Origin: Symsagittifera roscoffensis
Lineage: Eukaryota; Xenacoelomorpha; Acoela; Convolutidae
DNA length: 64,000 nt
Direction of reading: 5' to 3'
NCBI RefSeq assembly: GCF_963678635.1
Contig: NC_087066.1
Span: forward strand, 29,641,301 to 29,705,300
Position 1 is the stretch's first letter, and each line of letters opens with the position of its first letter. The notes beneath the pieces were generated by a model that was given only the letters and a program-made list of their open reading frames with translations, did no database searches and was not told the DNA's origin. Below are positions 12,165-23,239 of this stretch, in pieces. Made by a program: the position numbers and the translations under genes.

Positions 12165-12275
12165 CACGCTGCTAAATGCGTTTTATATTTGAACAGAAAT
12201 GACCTTGCCGATAGTCTAGCCTTTGATATGAACTTGAAAACGAATCCGACCGACATGATTCAGATTGGTGCATAT
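12165..12275 (+). repeat. Dispersed segment with residual coding signal, copy 2
   Basis: Counterpart of 2322-2430. The frame opens with ATG at 12162 and reads HAAKCVLYLNRNDLADSLAF, then DMNLKTNPTDMIQIG. Conservation at protein level between two otherwise unrelated sites suggests a shared coding ancestor. The function is not recognisable. Confidence 0.45.
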
Positions 12276-12382
12276 AAAAAACAGTCCCAAACAAAAGAGT
12301 CCGAAACATCAAAAAAAAAGTTTCTAAAAACAGTCCCATACAAAGAGCCCAAGTTGGAACAATAATTCGGATGACCATTAAA

Positions 12383-12455
12383 GGCCTCATGGTATAGTGG
12401 TTAAAGCGTTAGTCTCAAAATCTAGCGATCAAAGGATCGAATCCCTGGCGGCACA
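12383..12455 (+). tRNA. tRNA-like pseudogene (CAA anticodon position)
   Basis: An intact A-box (TGGTATAGTGG, 12390-12400), an intact B-box (GGATCGAATCC, 12434-12444) and a T run just downstream (about 12459-12466) make a full polymerase III unit. Placing T at position 33 gives anticodon CAA (Leu), but the acceptor and T stems pair poorly and the long variable arm of tRNA-Leu is missing. It is therefore a decayed tRNA or the head of a tRNA-derived SINE, not a working tRNA. Confidence 0.4.
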
Positions 12456-12548
12456 AAATTTTTTTCAATTTTCCGAAAAAAGTTGAATTTCGGGTAAATA
12501 TGATAACGGGTATTTCAAAGGTACAACAAATGGGTTAACCTTACATAA

Positions 12549-12700
12549 GGAGGCGAAACTGTGGACTGGATAGGAGCACAATTTTGTGTCTGTATTTTCC
12601 TGGATTCCAGAGCCAAGTCTTTATACATGCTAAAATATTGTCGGAACGATCAAAGAAAATGAAAGAACAAAAGAAGAACAAAGGGAGCGTCCTTGAAATT
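12549..12700 (+). repeat. MITE family M, 3'-truncated copy
   Basis: Begins 'gaggcgaaactgtggactgg' and follows the MITE at 13295-13497 through 'aaagggagcgtccttg', then diverges. The right terminal inverted repeat is missing. Confidence 0.65.
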
Positions 12701-13294
12701 ACCCAGTTCATTTTGCATCAGTATAACCAATCCAGAAAGTATCAAACATGTACCTCTAGCATTAACTGGCTCCTAGTATATTTTATCGAGCTTTACGAAA
12801 ACTTTGGTAATCTTTTTTAAAACATTTTTAGTTTTTTCTCTTGTTTTTTATGCTTGTGTAGTATCACAAGTGATGCAAAGCTTTGCTTCGCCTCTGCGTC
12901 TAATAACCAATTCTAATTTCATTTTTTAAAGCTATATACATTCAAGGCAAGAAATTTTGAAGTTGAATTAATTTTTTCGCACCCCATTCCAAGTGCTCAC
13001 GTAGTTTCGTATTCTTCAATATTGGTTATCTCATGCTTTCATCCACCAGAGTCAGAGTTTTTAGGTTTAATGGATAAAACAGGTTGTGAGAAACTCTCTG
13101 CATTACTGGCTACGCCCAAATGATTTCCAAAAGCTCTTTGTTTCCCGGAATTGTCAAATTTTCGATTTTTTGACCTTCTTTTGAAGTTTTATGATTTTCC
13201 CCGGAAACTACCCTCCCATATACGCCCAAATTTTTAAGCAAAAAAATTACGCTTTTGGTAGAGTCAAACTATGTTTTTTTGATGGTTTTGCAAC

Positions 13295-13497
13295 CATTAC
13301 GAGGCCAAACTGTGCACTGGATAGGAGCACAATTTTGTGTCTGTATGTTCCTGGATTCCAGAGACAAGCCTTTAAACATGTTTAAGTCTTGTCGGAATGG
13401 TCAAAGAAATTGAAAAAACAAAAGAAGAACAAAGGGAGCGTCCTTGTCGCGGAATCCGCTTACAATGCAACAAAATGCACAGTTTGGCTTCGTAATG
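13295..13497 (+). mobile_element. MITE family M, complete copy
   Basis: A 203-bp element with terminal inverted repeats of about 22 bp: CATTACGAGGCCAAACTGTG at the left and its near-complement 'cagtttggcttcgtaatg' at the right. It has no coding capacity. Another complete copy lies in reverse orientation at 54726-54919, abutting the Polinton end, and a truncated copy is at 12549. Probably mobilised by a DDE transposase encoded elsewhere. Confidence 0.75.
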
Positions 13498-13859
13498 AAG
13501 AGGGAAACGAAAAACCAACACCTTGTAAATATTAATAATTTTGCCGGTTTCAAATCGACTCTAGCTCAATGAAACACTTGAATAGCGGCCTGCTCAAAAT
13601 CCAGTAAAATTTTTTTAGGTATATTATCAGGGGCTAGTATTTTTACGGCTTCTAAGAAACGGTGATAAGTTTTTTCTGTTTTATTTGGCAGGAACGCATA
13701 TATGCAAGCAGGGGCTATTCATGAAAGACTAACGTGTATGGAGTAAAGTTGATAAAACAATTCAGCCAATTTGAAATTCAGACAATTCAGCCAAAAATAT
13801 ACAGACAATTCAGCCTGAGACAATTCAGCCAGTTTTACAAAACACTAGATTCGAAAAAA

Positions 13860-14390
13860 AACAAGACTGCTCGTATCAGGGGAAGCCCTGAATGATCCGA
13901 CTGCCTTTATGTTTTCTGTAGCAATACTAACAAAAATATCTAAATGTAATAAAATAAAAAGAAAAAATTTTGTCTTAAATTTGAAAAAAAAATTTTGTAA
14001 AAAAAATCAACCCCCCACACGTCATAATAAGTACTAAGTGATAAATTTTGCTCCTATTAACAGATCAATTATGATATATAGGCTTCTTGAACCAATTTGG
14101 AACGATTTCTAAGACGGATTAAATCTCGCTTACGCGTTAATAGCGCGAAATATATCGCGCGTTAATTGTCCCATGTTGGCCAAAATGGCAATCTTTAAAC
14201 CTCCGTAACGTAACGAAAAAAGATTTTAACAATATTAAGCTCAAGACAACAATACCTTTCGAAAGATATTTAAAAATTCCGTCAAAAATGGCTAGTTAAA
14301 AAGTCGAAATTTGTCTGAAGAAAAAAAACCCACCCCGAGCACAAATATTCCGTTACTTTCGTATCGAAAATCGGAACAAAAATCAGAATT
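13860..14390 (+). repeat. Family A repeat, full-length copy
   Basis: This is the most complete plus-strand copy. It starts 'caagactgctcgtatcaggg' with a 5' hairpin and 'ctgaatgatccgactgcc', has an AT-rich middle with 'ccccccacacgtcat', then 'ggaacgatttctaagacgg', 'atatatcgcgcgttaattg', 'ggctagttaaaaagtcgaaa', and ends in a degenerate hairpin 'ctttcgtatcgaaaa' plus 'tcggaacaaa'. About 530 bp, non-coding. Hairpins at both ends suggest a non-autonomous transposon; I cannot see a transposase-defining terminus. Confidence 0.75.
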
Positions 14391-14394
14391 GGAG

Positions 14395-14609
14395 CAATTT
14401 CTTGGTTTAAGGTCGCCGGTGGGCGTGGGACGCGCGCGTCGCCGCTTTGCGGCGATAACTCGCTCTAAATTTTGTATAGAGTCCTACCCTCTGTAGGCAA
14501 GCTCGCAACACGTTGGCGCGACTGAGGCGGTCACTATTATTGGCTGAATTGTCTCTGGCTGAATTGTCTGCATACTTTTGGCTGAATTTTCTTTGACCGA
14601 ATTGTCTGG
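14395..14609 (-). repeat. Right arm of the fold-back element (GC-rich core plus modules)
   Basis: Inverted relative to 10524-10770. The GC-rich core contains 'gtcgccgctttgcggcgata', and the modules GGCTGAATTGTCT follow. The GC content contrasts sharply with the AT-rich surroundings. Confidence 0.7.
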
Positions 14610-14915
14610 AAGCGAGTGGGACACCTAACCTTATACTTAGTTCCTTCACATTACGCGTGGAAACAACAGATAGTTAGGGGAAAATATTTAGAACTTTGAA
14701 AAAAATGGTTCAAATTTTGCTACTTTGTTTTATATTTTTTCGGTTCTTTTGATTTGCTGTATTCAAATTAATGCGATCGAAATTTTGTGCGCTTCTATCA
14801 CTTCTATCTAGGATCGCCCGTAATCTCTGCTATAATTTATAAATCAATTTGTTAATAACCCCATAGTACTTAGCAATTACTGCCTTCCATAAATATCTAT
14901 CTAATATGTACTCAC

Positions 14916-15137
14916 AATAATCAAGTATTCCTCCATGACCGATGCTATTTTCCCATCTAGATCTTCCTCCGGGGTACTATTATTATGTAACATCAGGCCA
15001 TAAACTATATTACCATCAGCAGGCATTATGTCATTATCGTCTTCCTCGCAGTCCCTGTGATTCAAATCGGAATTGGAATTTTCACGTTGTAGCTCCTCGA
15101 GAGTTTCGTCTTCAACAGTTTTCCTCTTCGAGTCCAT
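14916..15137 (-). CDS. Acidic protein, probable first exon of an interrupted gene
   Basis: Reading leftwards from an ATG at 15137, 74 codons encode a hydrophilic acidic segment (MDSKRKTVEDETLEELQREN, later CEEDDNDIMPAD) ending at a consensus splice donor GTGAGT at 14915-14910. The donor and the non-repetitive, compositionally normal protein argue for a real exon. The frame also stays open upstream to 15203, so the start is uncertain. No following exon can be assigned with confidence: from 14609 leftwards the fold-back repeat begins and may have truncated the gene. No domain is recognised. Confidence 0.4.
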
Positions 15138-16142
15138 TTTGAAGGTTCCGAAATTGCTTATTTTTTTCGTTGGCAATATGTTTTGCTCGAATAGTTGTTT
15201 CAAAATAAGACGTTTATTGAAAATTTATCTGTATTACTAGATATCACAAGTCAGTAGTAGTTTTTGATCTAAGCAAAAAGCATTAAAAACCTTTCAGTAG
15301 TCGCAGTGAATAAACAACAGGTAGCCTTTAAGTTTACTTTTTCTACATAATCAACTGGTGAGATTAATCACAGGAGAAATATGACCATTTCCGCCCTCAA
15401 ATAAAATGCAGTGTTTATATATAACTCAATATTCAATGATGATTTTGAATGAGACTATGAAAAATTAAAACAAATAGCTTCTTTCTGTTGCTATTGGAGG
15501 AGTTTGACAAAATTTTTGACCTTTTTTTGTATAACAAAAACTAGAGCCCTTTTTGAAAAAAAAACATACACAATACAATTATTATAAAATGGAAAGATGA
15601 ACTTATCAAAAAACAAACATTTTGCAGCGTATTTTTAAGATTATAAGAAATAAAATTAAAGATTCAAATCAGAGGCAAATGTTCATGATAGTTTGTAGGT
15701 GCCCGCCACCCCCCCCCCCCCCCCCCCCTATACTAAGAAAGTTATTTCATCTAGTTGCTCAATTAAACCCCAAAAAACACCAACTTCCACTAAATCCCAT
15801 TTTAAGCGAATTAGCAAACTAGAGATCTCAGAACATTTTTTAAAATTTCCAACCCAAAAAAATCCACGAAATTCAAACTGTTTTTATGAAAAACTGCATC
15901 TCATCAATAAAAACCGTGAAATTTTATATAAATAAAACACAGACCAAAATTTTATGCTGATTTTAAAAAGTTTTCTACAGCAGCAATCAGAACATTTATA
16001 TAGAATAAGAAGCACTTGAACCATCTCTGTGCAAGTGAGTGCGCTCCAATGGCTTTGATTCCCGAGTTACAAAAACTGTTACAACAATTATTCAGAGATG
16101 AAGGCTCGAATACTGCCACTGATTGCCTAACTGTATCGTCAA

Positions 16143-16179
<37 letters not shown>

Positions 16180-16863
16180 TCTGAATAAATGAAACGGTCA
16201 TTAAAGTAGAACAGTATGAGGTGGCACTCTATGGTAGGTGTGCTTCACATTTATCAACCAACCAGCGTAAGCTTAACATGAAGTAGCCGCGAGAACCAAC
16301 AAAATTCACGATTCCACAACGAAGGAAAAGTAAAAAAAAAAATGATTTTACTGTTCTTGATACGAACGAGTTTTTCAATTCATTTTATCGATTTAAAAGA
16401 AAATTTGCAGTTTCATTGACAGCAAGGGCAGCCAGTTGCTATGCAAGAAGCACAGATTATTTGGCTCACAATAATCTTGGAGGTTTTTTCATTTTGGTAA
16501 AATTTCCATTCTTTCTCACTCTTTTGCTGTTTTATGTAGTAAAAATATTGAACACTCCAAATGAGAGATAATAAGTGCTAAATTGGTGTCAAACTTATTG
16601 TAGAATTCAATTGGGAATTATTTCTCATTTGTTGTGTAATTTAGTAAATCAAAAAAATGAAACAAGTTAGAAGGGTTTTCTCGTCACTGAGAAAACTTTT
16701 CAGTATTTTTTTTGTAATTGGAGTAACGACCAATAGGGTTTTAACCCATAATATACTCATGATCGTTTCCTTAGAAGCCTAAGGTCAAGCGACAAAATAA
16801 ACCGGCTCTACGCCATTGTTAATTCCAGTTACATAGTGACTTTGTCGGAAAAATTGCTTCATT
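15138..16863. other. Non-coding left flank of the Polinton
   Basis: Contains a C20 run (about 15709-15728), a GA microsatellite (16146-16177) and, near 15480-15560, a segment ('ctattggaggagtttgacaa') present in inverted form near 55950-56030. I see no gene. Confidence 0.5.
16146..16177 (+). repeat. GA dinucleotide microsatellite
   Basis: Sixteen uninterrupted GA/AG dinucleotide units. Confidence 0.95.
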
Positions 16864-18140
16864 AGTAGAAGAATGAATGTCCAACACCGGTAACGCTCGG
16901 GGGGTGATGAGCAGGGTGCGGAAAAGAGCTGGACCAAAATTTAAGTTTAATATACTTTCGACCCGTTGCACTTGGTGTTTACTACCATTTAGTTCCAGCT
17001 GGAAATACCCACGCAAAGTTTGTAACACAAACTTGTGTTTGCATGTAACTGAACAAATGCATGTACCCATAAAATCGTTTGGTTCTATTTGGCCAAAGAT
17101 AATACTTGGCCAACATATATTGATTTCGTTTCACAATCGGCTTAAAATCTGTGAGCACAATTTACACTGTTTTGGACGTGGTGATATTGCGCATAACAAG
17201 GAACTTGAATATATCCGAGCTAATCGTTTTCTTTGCCTACAAATTTCACCAAATACTTGAAAAATTGATTTTAAAGTAAACAACTTGAAATTTTTTCATA
17301 TAGTTTTTGTGCATGTCTAATTTTGAATTTCTAATTTAGTCAACGAAAATTTTTCTTTTTGTCTTCTTCTGGTAATTGGTCGAAAAAATTTCTAGATCAT
17401 TCTTGAATTCTTTAAAAATGAGCTGTAGAAATCGTAACGATAACGATTGTAGGGCTAATTATAGCCGAAGTTGAAGTGCAATTTCAAATCAATTTATGTG
17501 CAAATCTTACCTTTTTCCCAATTTCATTGTGTTTTAGTGTGAAGACTACGCAAAAAATTTGCGAGCCTAAAACTATATCTAAGAAACCAATTCAATTTTT
17601 ACTCCCGAATCTTCTCTGGTCGATTGAACCAAAGCAAGATTGTCGCAAAGAAAAAAAATACATCTCCCAGCACGCCTGTGAAAAAATTTAAAAAAAACTT
17701 CATATAGAAAAATGTTTTAAAATTGCTGGCAAACATTTGAACTCAAACTTCAAAAACCAATTTTATGAGTATACAATATTTTTACAATTTTTGTAAGTTT
17801 TCCCTTATTTATTAATTAATTACTGTTTAATGTTTTCAAAATTCATATTAACAGATCAGCAGAATAATCACGCTGGAGAAAAAAATGTTGTGCAACAAAT
17901 GTACACTTACATTTTTAACGGTTGGTTTAGAAAATGAGCTTTGAATTACATTCAATTTTACAGGCATCTCAGTAGATCTACCTAATTATAAAACCATGTA
18001 TATATAGAAACTGAAAAATTGTTTCATAAATTTAACGGTGTTGTGGAAAATCGACTACTTAACACAAGCCGCTTACAAAAGAAATAAGTAATGGAATTTT
18101 TAAATTGTTCATAAGTTTTGATCTAATTGGCGGTTAGACA
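16864..18140 (+). repeat. Polinton left terminal inverted repeat
   Basis: The reverse complement of 30467-31690 joined to 54520-54723 aligns along this whole segment with small indels. It holds the uninterrupted sequence corresponding to the LTR-retrotransposon insertion site ('catgcatttg' equivalents at about 17050-17085). About 170 bp present in the right copy, most of a 72-codon ORF, are missing here near 17440. Confidence 0.85.
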
Positions 18141-18227
18141 TTAGAATTCTAATCTTGAAAAATTGTCGATTTTGGTCCCCACTTTTTTTTTGGTTTTTTC
18201 GAAAATAATTGAAAATTGAAGGTAAAA

Positions 18228-18560
18228 TCAGTACCATCAATTTTAACTATTAGAACGTTAAAAAAATAGCGGTCCTGGTCCCGCATCCCTCAAAAAAAGT
18301 TATAAAAAAAATCTTTTTTGATATGTAAAAAACAATCCAAAGTAAAAGTAACATCAGTACAATCAATTATAAGAAATAGAACATTGAAAAACTATCACTT
18401 TTTGTCTCTCCACCCCTCAAAAAAATCTAAAAAATTTCAAAAAAAATAATACAAATTGAACATAATATCAGTATTATCAATTCTAAATTCGAAAATGATT
18501 CCAAATTTAAAATATTATTGGTTTCATTAATTCTAAGTAGTAGAACATTGAAAAAAAATA
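18228..18560 (+). repeat. Degenerate tandem repeat, period about 120 bp
   Basis: 'atcagtaccatcaattttaa' at 18228 recurs as 'atcagtacaatcaattataa' (18353), 'atcagtattatcaattctaa' (18469) and 'attggtttcattaattctaa' (18520). The rest of 18141-18925 is AT-rich with no gene seen. Confidence 0.6.
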
Positions 18561-18929
18561 TATTTGCGGCATCATTTCATAAAAAAGATTATCCTAAAGC
18601 AGTTTTTCTCCAAAACGTCTTTTTTCATTGATTTATTATTGAATGCAAGCTTGAACTACCAATAGATAACAGATTATCTTTCTTTTCTAATTTTTTACCC
18701 GAACAAATTAATTTGAATGGTCAGTAGGAGGTCGCCTTGACTGAAAATAATTATAAAATACAATTTAATAATGTCATAGATGGAATATTTGTGTTTGGTA
18801 TGTATGAAACCAAAAAGAACAATATCCAAAAACCAGTAATCAGTTGATTTGATCCTTTCAGAAAAATAACGAGTCGAAGACGTTATTTACCCTAGTATAG
18901 AAAGTATTTACAATGCAATTATGGAGTGA

Positions 18930-19389
18930 TTGCAAAAGATTCTGTTTTCAAAGAAAAATTTTTACTTCAATTTTAATGAGATAACTGGAACCACTGATAT
19001 AAACGTTAACGAGACGGAACGACGCGAAGATTTACAAACGTTTTTTCAACAGAATCTTCCGATTTATGTCAAATATTGGGTATCGCATCTGGGGCGCGGT
19101 ATTTTTCCGGGACAAGCTTGAACCGTACTACCCGTCAGATATCGGCAAAACTCAAGTTGTTTTTGTGTACTCTATTATTGTAGAGTACGGTTTTCTTGGC
19201 AACACTAAATCACAATCATTACTCTATTTCGCAAACTCGCCGCGTGTCAAAAACAATGCCTTGAATTCACTCGAGACCATAGATTCGAAATTGTTCACGA
19301 TGGAATATACAGAAAAATTACAAGGAATAACTTTCACAGCATTCAAAAAAAAATTCGTGATGTACAAGGAGCAAAAAAAAATTTTATAA
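18930..19389 (+). pseudogene. Polinton-internal ORF remnant, possible second structural protein
   Basis: Two overlapping frames (18930-19121 and 19066-19389) look like one protein split by a frameshift near 19070-19115. The first carries NVNETERREDLQTFFQQNLP, the second GKTQVVFVYSIIVEYGFLGN. The protein-like composition and the position between the terminal repeat and the protease/capsid cluster fit a Polinton structural gene, perhaps a second capsid component. I cannot assign a family with confidence. Confidence 0.4.
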
Positions 19390-19502
19390 GTTTGAACTGT
19401 AAGAGTCTACACTTTCGAAAAATTTCAAACTAAACTTGAAAATTATAATTTCTGTTTATCGAGGGTTTAAATAATTTAAAAATTTTAGTGATAAACGTTT
19501 TT

Positions 19503-19905
19503 TTACAAAAAAGAACTCATCACACGTATTGGTTCTAATTCACTCTTAATATACAAGTGGTTAGTATTATCAAAAAGTTTCAATGCGAAACAAAAACAAA
19601 AAACTCCACATGAGTTTGGATTTTGTTGAATTACTTCATTGTTCACAGTTTCTAAACGAGATCCATATAGTTGAAATTGAACATTTGGATACATACAAAT
19701 AGGATTTTGATAGGAGTCGTTATTGAAATACCTCTGTTTTTCTTGCAATCATTACCCAATGTCCTACTGGTGTAGTTTTAGAAGTATTCACATTTTGAAA
19801 GGTGTTATCTTGTTTCTTTGGGAACTAAAAACTGTTCGCCGAAAATGTCCCAAAATACTTGACCTTACGTATCGGATTTTTATCAAAAAAATTTTTTCAG
19901 AGCAA
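19503..19905 (-). pseudogene. Adenovirus-type cysteine protease (Ulp1-like) remnant of the Polinton
   Basis: Capsid-maturation protease of the adenain/Ulp1 class. Two frames carry the expected catalytic order: a His in TPVGHWVMIARK (about 19745-19775), an acidic region around RYFNNDSYQNP, and the glutamine-cysteine pair in VIQQNPNSCGVFCFCFALKL (about 19565-19625). The His block and the Cys block are in different frames, so at least one frameshift lies near 19740. It sits directly downstream of the capsid gene on the same strand, the usual Polinton arrangement. The C-terminus reaches 19503. Confidence 0.6.
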
Positions 19906-19911
19906 AGTTAT

Positions 19912-21160
19912 CTATGCTTTGAAACTTTGCCGTTTTGATCAATTGAGACTGAGAACAATTGCTCTCCAATCACCAAATTTTCAATGGGTGCTGCCGTCTC
20001 TCGAGAAAACTCAAGCTCGAGTCGTAGAGGTGCTCCAGCATTTTCGAGAAACTAGAATTCCTGATTACACTGTTGAGTTGAAGTGAGGTCAAACACCAAA
20101 TAGAAATCATTGCGGTAGTTTTCAAGTGTTATAGGAGGACCGTCTTATGGAAAACACAAAGTTTGAATAGTTTTGAAGTGCACTTGGTGATTGTGAGTTT
20201 TGTCATGATCGACAATAGCATTACCGCTTCGAAAATACGTATTGACGTGTGTTAGATTTCTATTGACTGCTGAAAATAGCATTGGGGCACATCTCAACTA
20301 CAAGTCGACGAATGGGTTCCGAATTAAACCATTTTCCCGAACAAATTGGATCTGACCAGTGGTATTACGAATGTGTTGCTTTTAACTTCATTGTAGTTAT
20401 ATCTGGCTGGCCATTTCATTAATCCTTCTTGAATTGAAGTGGATGCAGATTCGGAAACCATGACATATCTTGCAAAAACTGAAGCCCGTCTTATTTGAAC
20501 CGAAATCTTTGGATTTGCAGCTTGAGTTGCAAGAACAAAATCTGGTTTTGAACGAGTTTGTATTTTTCTTAATTGGCTGTTCGGTATCAACAATTGATCT
20601 GTAGCAAAGAAATCAACTAACAACTTACCATGAAACAGGCGATTCTGTGAGTTCTTTGTCCAATGTAATCGTTGAAAAAGGTTGCTTTGTCCAGTTTTAA
20701 TTGACGAAGTATCTGTTTGATAGAAAAAAATTTGAGTTGCACCTTAGTTTTAACACAGCTCTCAATATGAAACAGTTCCACTTCAAGGAAAGCTCTTTGT
20801 GCCTACAAATTGTTAGAAGTGTGTACTGGTTCCTTTTTGACATAAAAATGACATAAAAAAAATGAATGTAAAGTGTAATTAGAGAAAGCGACTTTCGAAA
20901 GATCAGTTATATTGCTTTCAGTCGCGTCAACAGTCAAATTGTTGCCGTGATTTTTAGTTTTTGCCTCAATTTTCAATTCCAAACTTTGCAAATCCAAATA
21001 AATTTTACGATTAGTGTTTAACAAAAATTCAACAAGGGTGGCATCATCGGAAGTAATGGGAAGTGTTTCCTGTTTATATGAACTGTCAAATGTAATCAGG
21101 GTGGTTGAAAGAGTCGAAGCTTGAATGGTGTGCTGCTTCGGGAGTTTGCAATTTTAGTAA
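19912..21160 (-). pseudogene. Polinton capsid protein remnant, F54H12.2-like
   Basis: Successive minus-strand segments, in several frames, follow one protein: NTNRKIYLDLQSLELKIEAK (about 20970-21020) with TSNNL at 20805; then LLIPNSQLRKIQTRSKPDFV, a segment ending in ARYVM, and KSNTFVIPLVRSNLFG (20324-20600); then a C-terminal stretch LRLELEFSRETAAPIENLVI ending at a TAG at 19912-19914. This order matches the family annotated in worms as 'uncharacterized protein F54H12.2', regarded as a Polinton virion (jelly-roll type) protein. There are at least three frameshifts or stops. Total length of about 415 codons is near the family norm. Confidence 0.6.
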
Positions 21161-21164
21161 GGAA

Positions 21165-21500
21165 TGTTTCTGAAAAAATCAGTTTCTGGTTTTGTGGGTT
21201 TCTGAGTTAATTTTTTTTTGGCTTGGATGACCGACTGATTCGAGAAGTTGGTTTCTTAGCAACGATCTTTTTCCGTCTTTTAACTGTTCCTCACTCAGTT
21301 TTTTGCTGTTGTAATTGCTGCTCTTTTTACCGCTCTTCTTACGCTGGTCTTACCTTCAACATTATCCATGACTTCTGGCAACGTGTTTGCATCAAACTCT
21401 TTGCCAATTTGTTTCGCAGATGGTATAACATATTTTGAGACAAATGGGATTGCATAGCGTGCAGCCCTTAGAGCTAGCGATCCTTAACCACTACCACGCT
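21165..21500 (-). pseudogene. Small basic Polinton protein remnant
   Basis: On the minus strand, segments such as RYAIPFVSKYVIPSAKQIGK and VEGKTSVRRAVKRAAITTAK form a short Lys/Arg/Ala-rich protein immediately upstream of the capsid gene, followed by a frameshift. Composition and position resemble the small basic core or minor proteins of Polintons and adenoviruses. The family is not certain. Confidence 0.4.
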
Positions 21501-21599
21501 GCCTCGCAGGACCGTAAAATTTTTGTTTAGCGCTTGTTGCTGATGAAAACGACCGTACATAACGAAGTATTTTTCAAAATAGATTTAGATTTTTGTTGT

Positions 21600-22560
21600 T
21601 TTTATATTTTCATCTTCGTAAAAATTTCCATGTAGGTTTTTGCCGTTTTCACCATGTAAAATACAAGATGGTGGCGCAGTTGAAAAGAATTTGATAATTT
21701 TATGAATCTCGTCCTTGACTTGCTGATAATAGCCTTTACGGAAAGGCGTGTCAATTGATGCAATGCGAACTTGATCTTTTAACCTGAATTTTGGACTTTA
21801 TGAGGAATTTTGGAGTTTTGTTTTGTGTCAATTTTAAAACATGTCGTTTCTTCACCTTTGGCGGAGCCATTCCAAAACTTCTGTTAAGTCAATCTTTCAT
21901 TGTTTGCACGAGGTCTTGCAATGTGTCAACATATCGCCACATCCATTTATCTTCCAGATATTTTACAATTAAGGTTTTCAAGAATCTGAAAGCTCTCTCT
22001 GCTGATGTATGCTTTTGTATCACCGCTGATTGTGCGATAAATTTCAATTTTTATGGCTTTACCAAAATATTTGAACGTTCCCTCAAACTCTTTTCAATGA
22101 TCAGTCCACACTCTTTCAAATAGATTAAGTGAATCAAGAATCATCCTAGCAAGAGCTTATTTTGCTTGTTGGGCAGAGTTTGCTTTCAGTCACGAGTAAA
22201 AATTACAACTAATCGACACAGACTAGAAGAAAATTTGTTCCGTCATTTGGTAGAGCAATTTCATTCATATAGGCAACGTCCATACGCCAAATATCATTTA
22301 TATCGTGAGCAGGTACCGGTAAGAGAGCATATAAGTGTATTTTTTATAGGTAATTTTTGTGTTAATTGATTTACTCTTCATAAACATATCAACAACATGA
22401 TCTTCCAATTTCGTTTGTTTCTTCAAAATTTTTAGAACCGTAAGCAGCAGGTCCATTAGTCCATTGTTTTTCCAATAAGTTTTGTTTAGTTTTGCTTGAA
22501 CGGAAACTAACTTCGCGCATTACTCCGCCCTACAGACTCTTCAGAGTTTTCAACACCACC
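21600..22560 (-). pseudogene. Retroviral-type integrase remnant of the Polinton
   Basis: Minus-strand segments in order: LEKQWTNGPAAYGSKNFEET (about 22440-22480); NDIWRMDVAYMNEIALPNDG (about 22250-22305) with the first catalytic Asp in MDVAY; RFLKTLIVKYLEDKWMWRYV (about 21930-21990); then the C-terminal VRIASIDTPFRKGYY-type segment (about 21730-21770). The frame changes several times. Integrases of this kind insert Polintons with a 6-bp duplication. The last catalytic acidic residue region is too damaged to judge. Confidence 0.55.
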
Positions 22561-23239
22561 ACTACTATTATTATCACTGCTTTTTTCTTTGGTCTAAGTT
22601 TGGATTCAATTTCTTCGGCTTCTGATAACGAACTGATTTTCTTAGTTTTGTATGATTTTAATTCATGGTTTGAAATTAAATGTTCTGAGATTGCAAATTC
22701 TTTTAACACTAGACAATGATACTGTGAAGGTTATTCATCCTTTTGAGACTTGTGTTGAAGACGGCAGAGAAATGAACTAGTAGATATATCCGTATTTTGT
22801 GATCCGAAAATCAAATTCAAATTCTCATCAATTTTGATATTTGCCTTGATCAAAATTTCATTCAGAACCAAACGACTACGTTGTTGTGTAGTTTTTGATC
22901 AGCCAACTTTGCTTGATATTGAATCTGTAATTGCTTGATTTTTGTTTTCAGAAGAAATTTCATTAGAAATATTGTAAATTTTTTCTTTTTGTGTCTTCGT
23001 TATTGTTGGGATGATTTTTGCTGTCTCTCTATTACTGAAACTTATTTTAAAATGATGCGTTCTTCTTGTGCTCTATTGTTTTCAATTTGACTTTTTCGCA
23101 CTCCCGGTACATTACCAGCCAAAATTTTTACCACTAATTCTGAGAGAAATTACAAAAAATAACTGTCACATTTCATAACTTTTTGGTGTTTTTTTTTCTT
23201 TGACAAACTGTCTAAGCATTTAGATCTGTTGTGAACTCA

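Larger units (their letters stand above)
10524..14609. mobile_element. Candidate composite fold-back element bounded by inverted arms
   Basis: The left arm (about 10524-10770) begins 'ccagacaattcggcc', has several AGACAATTCAGCC modules, then a GC-rich core with the perfect palindrome CGCCGCGAAGCGGCG. The right arm (about 14395-14609) is the inverted counterpart: GC-rich core, modules, then '...gaattgtctgg'. The arms enclose about 3.6 kb holding other repeats (family A copies, a MITE, a tRNA-like sequence). There is no transposase, so it would be non-autonomous. Alternatively two independent short elements inserted in opposite orientation. I cannot see a target-site duplication. Confidence 0.4.

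Noticed and set aside
16877-17260. 127-codon ORF in the left Polinton repeat
   Set aside because: Not preserved in the right repeat (frame broken by indels) and no protein features.
21455-21520. tRNA-like sequence on the minus strand (TGGTAGTGGTTAAGG A-box)
   Set aside because: No B-box or T-arm follows and the sequence overlaps Polinton gene remnants; likely chance or a fragment.
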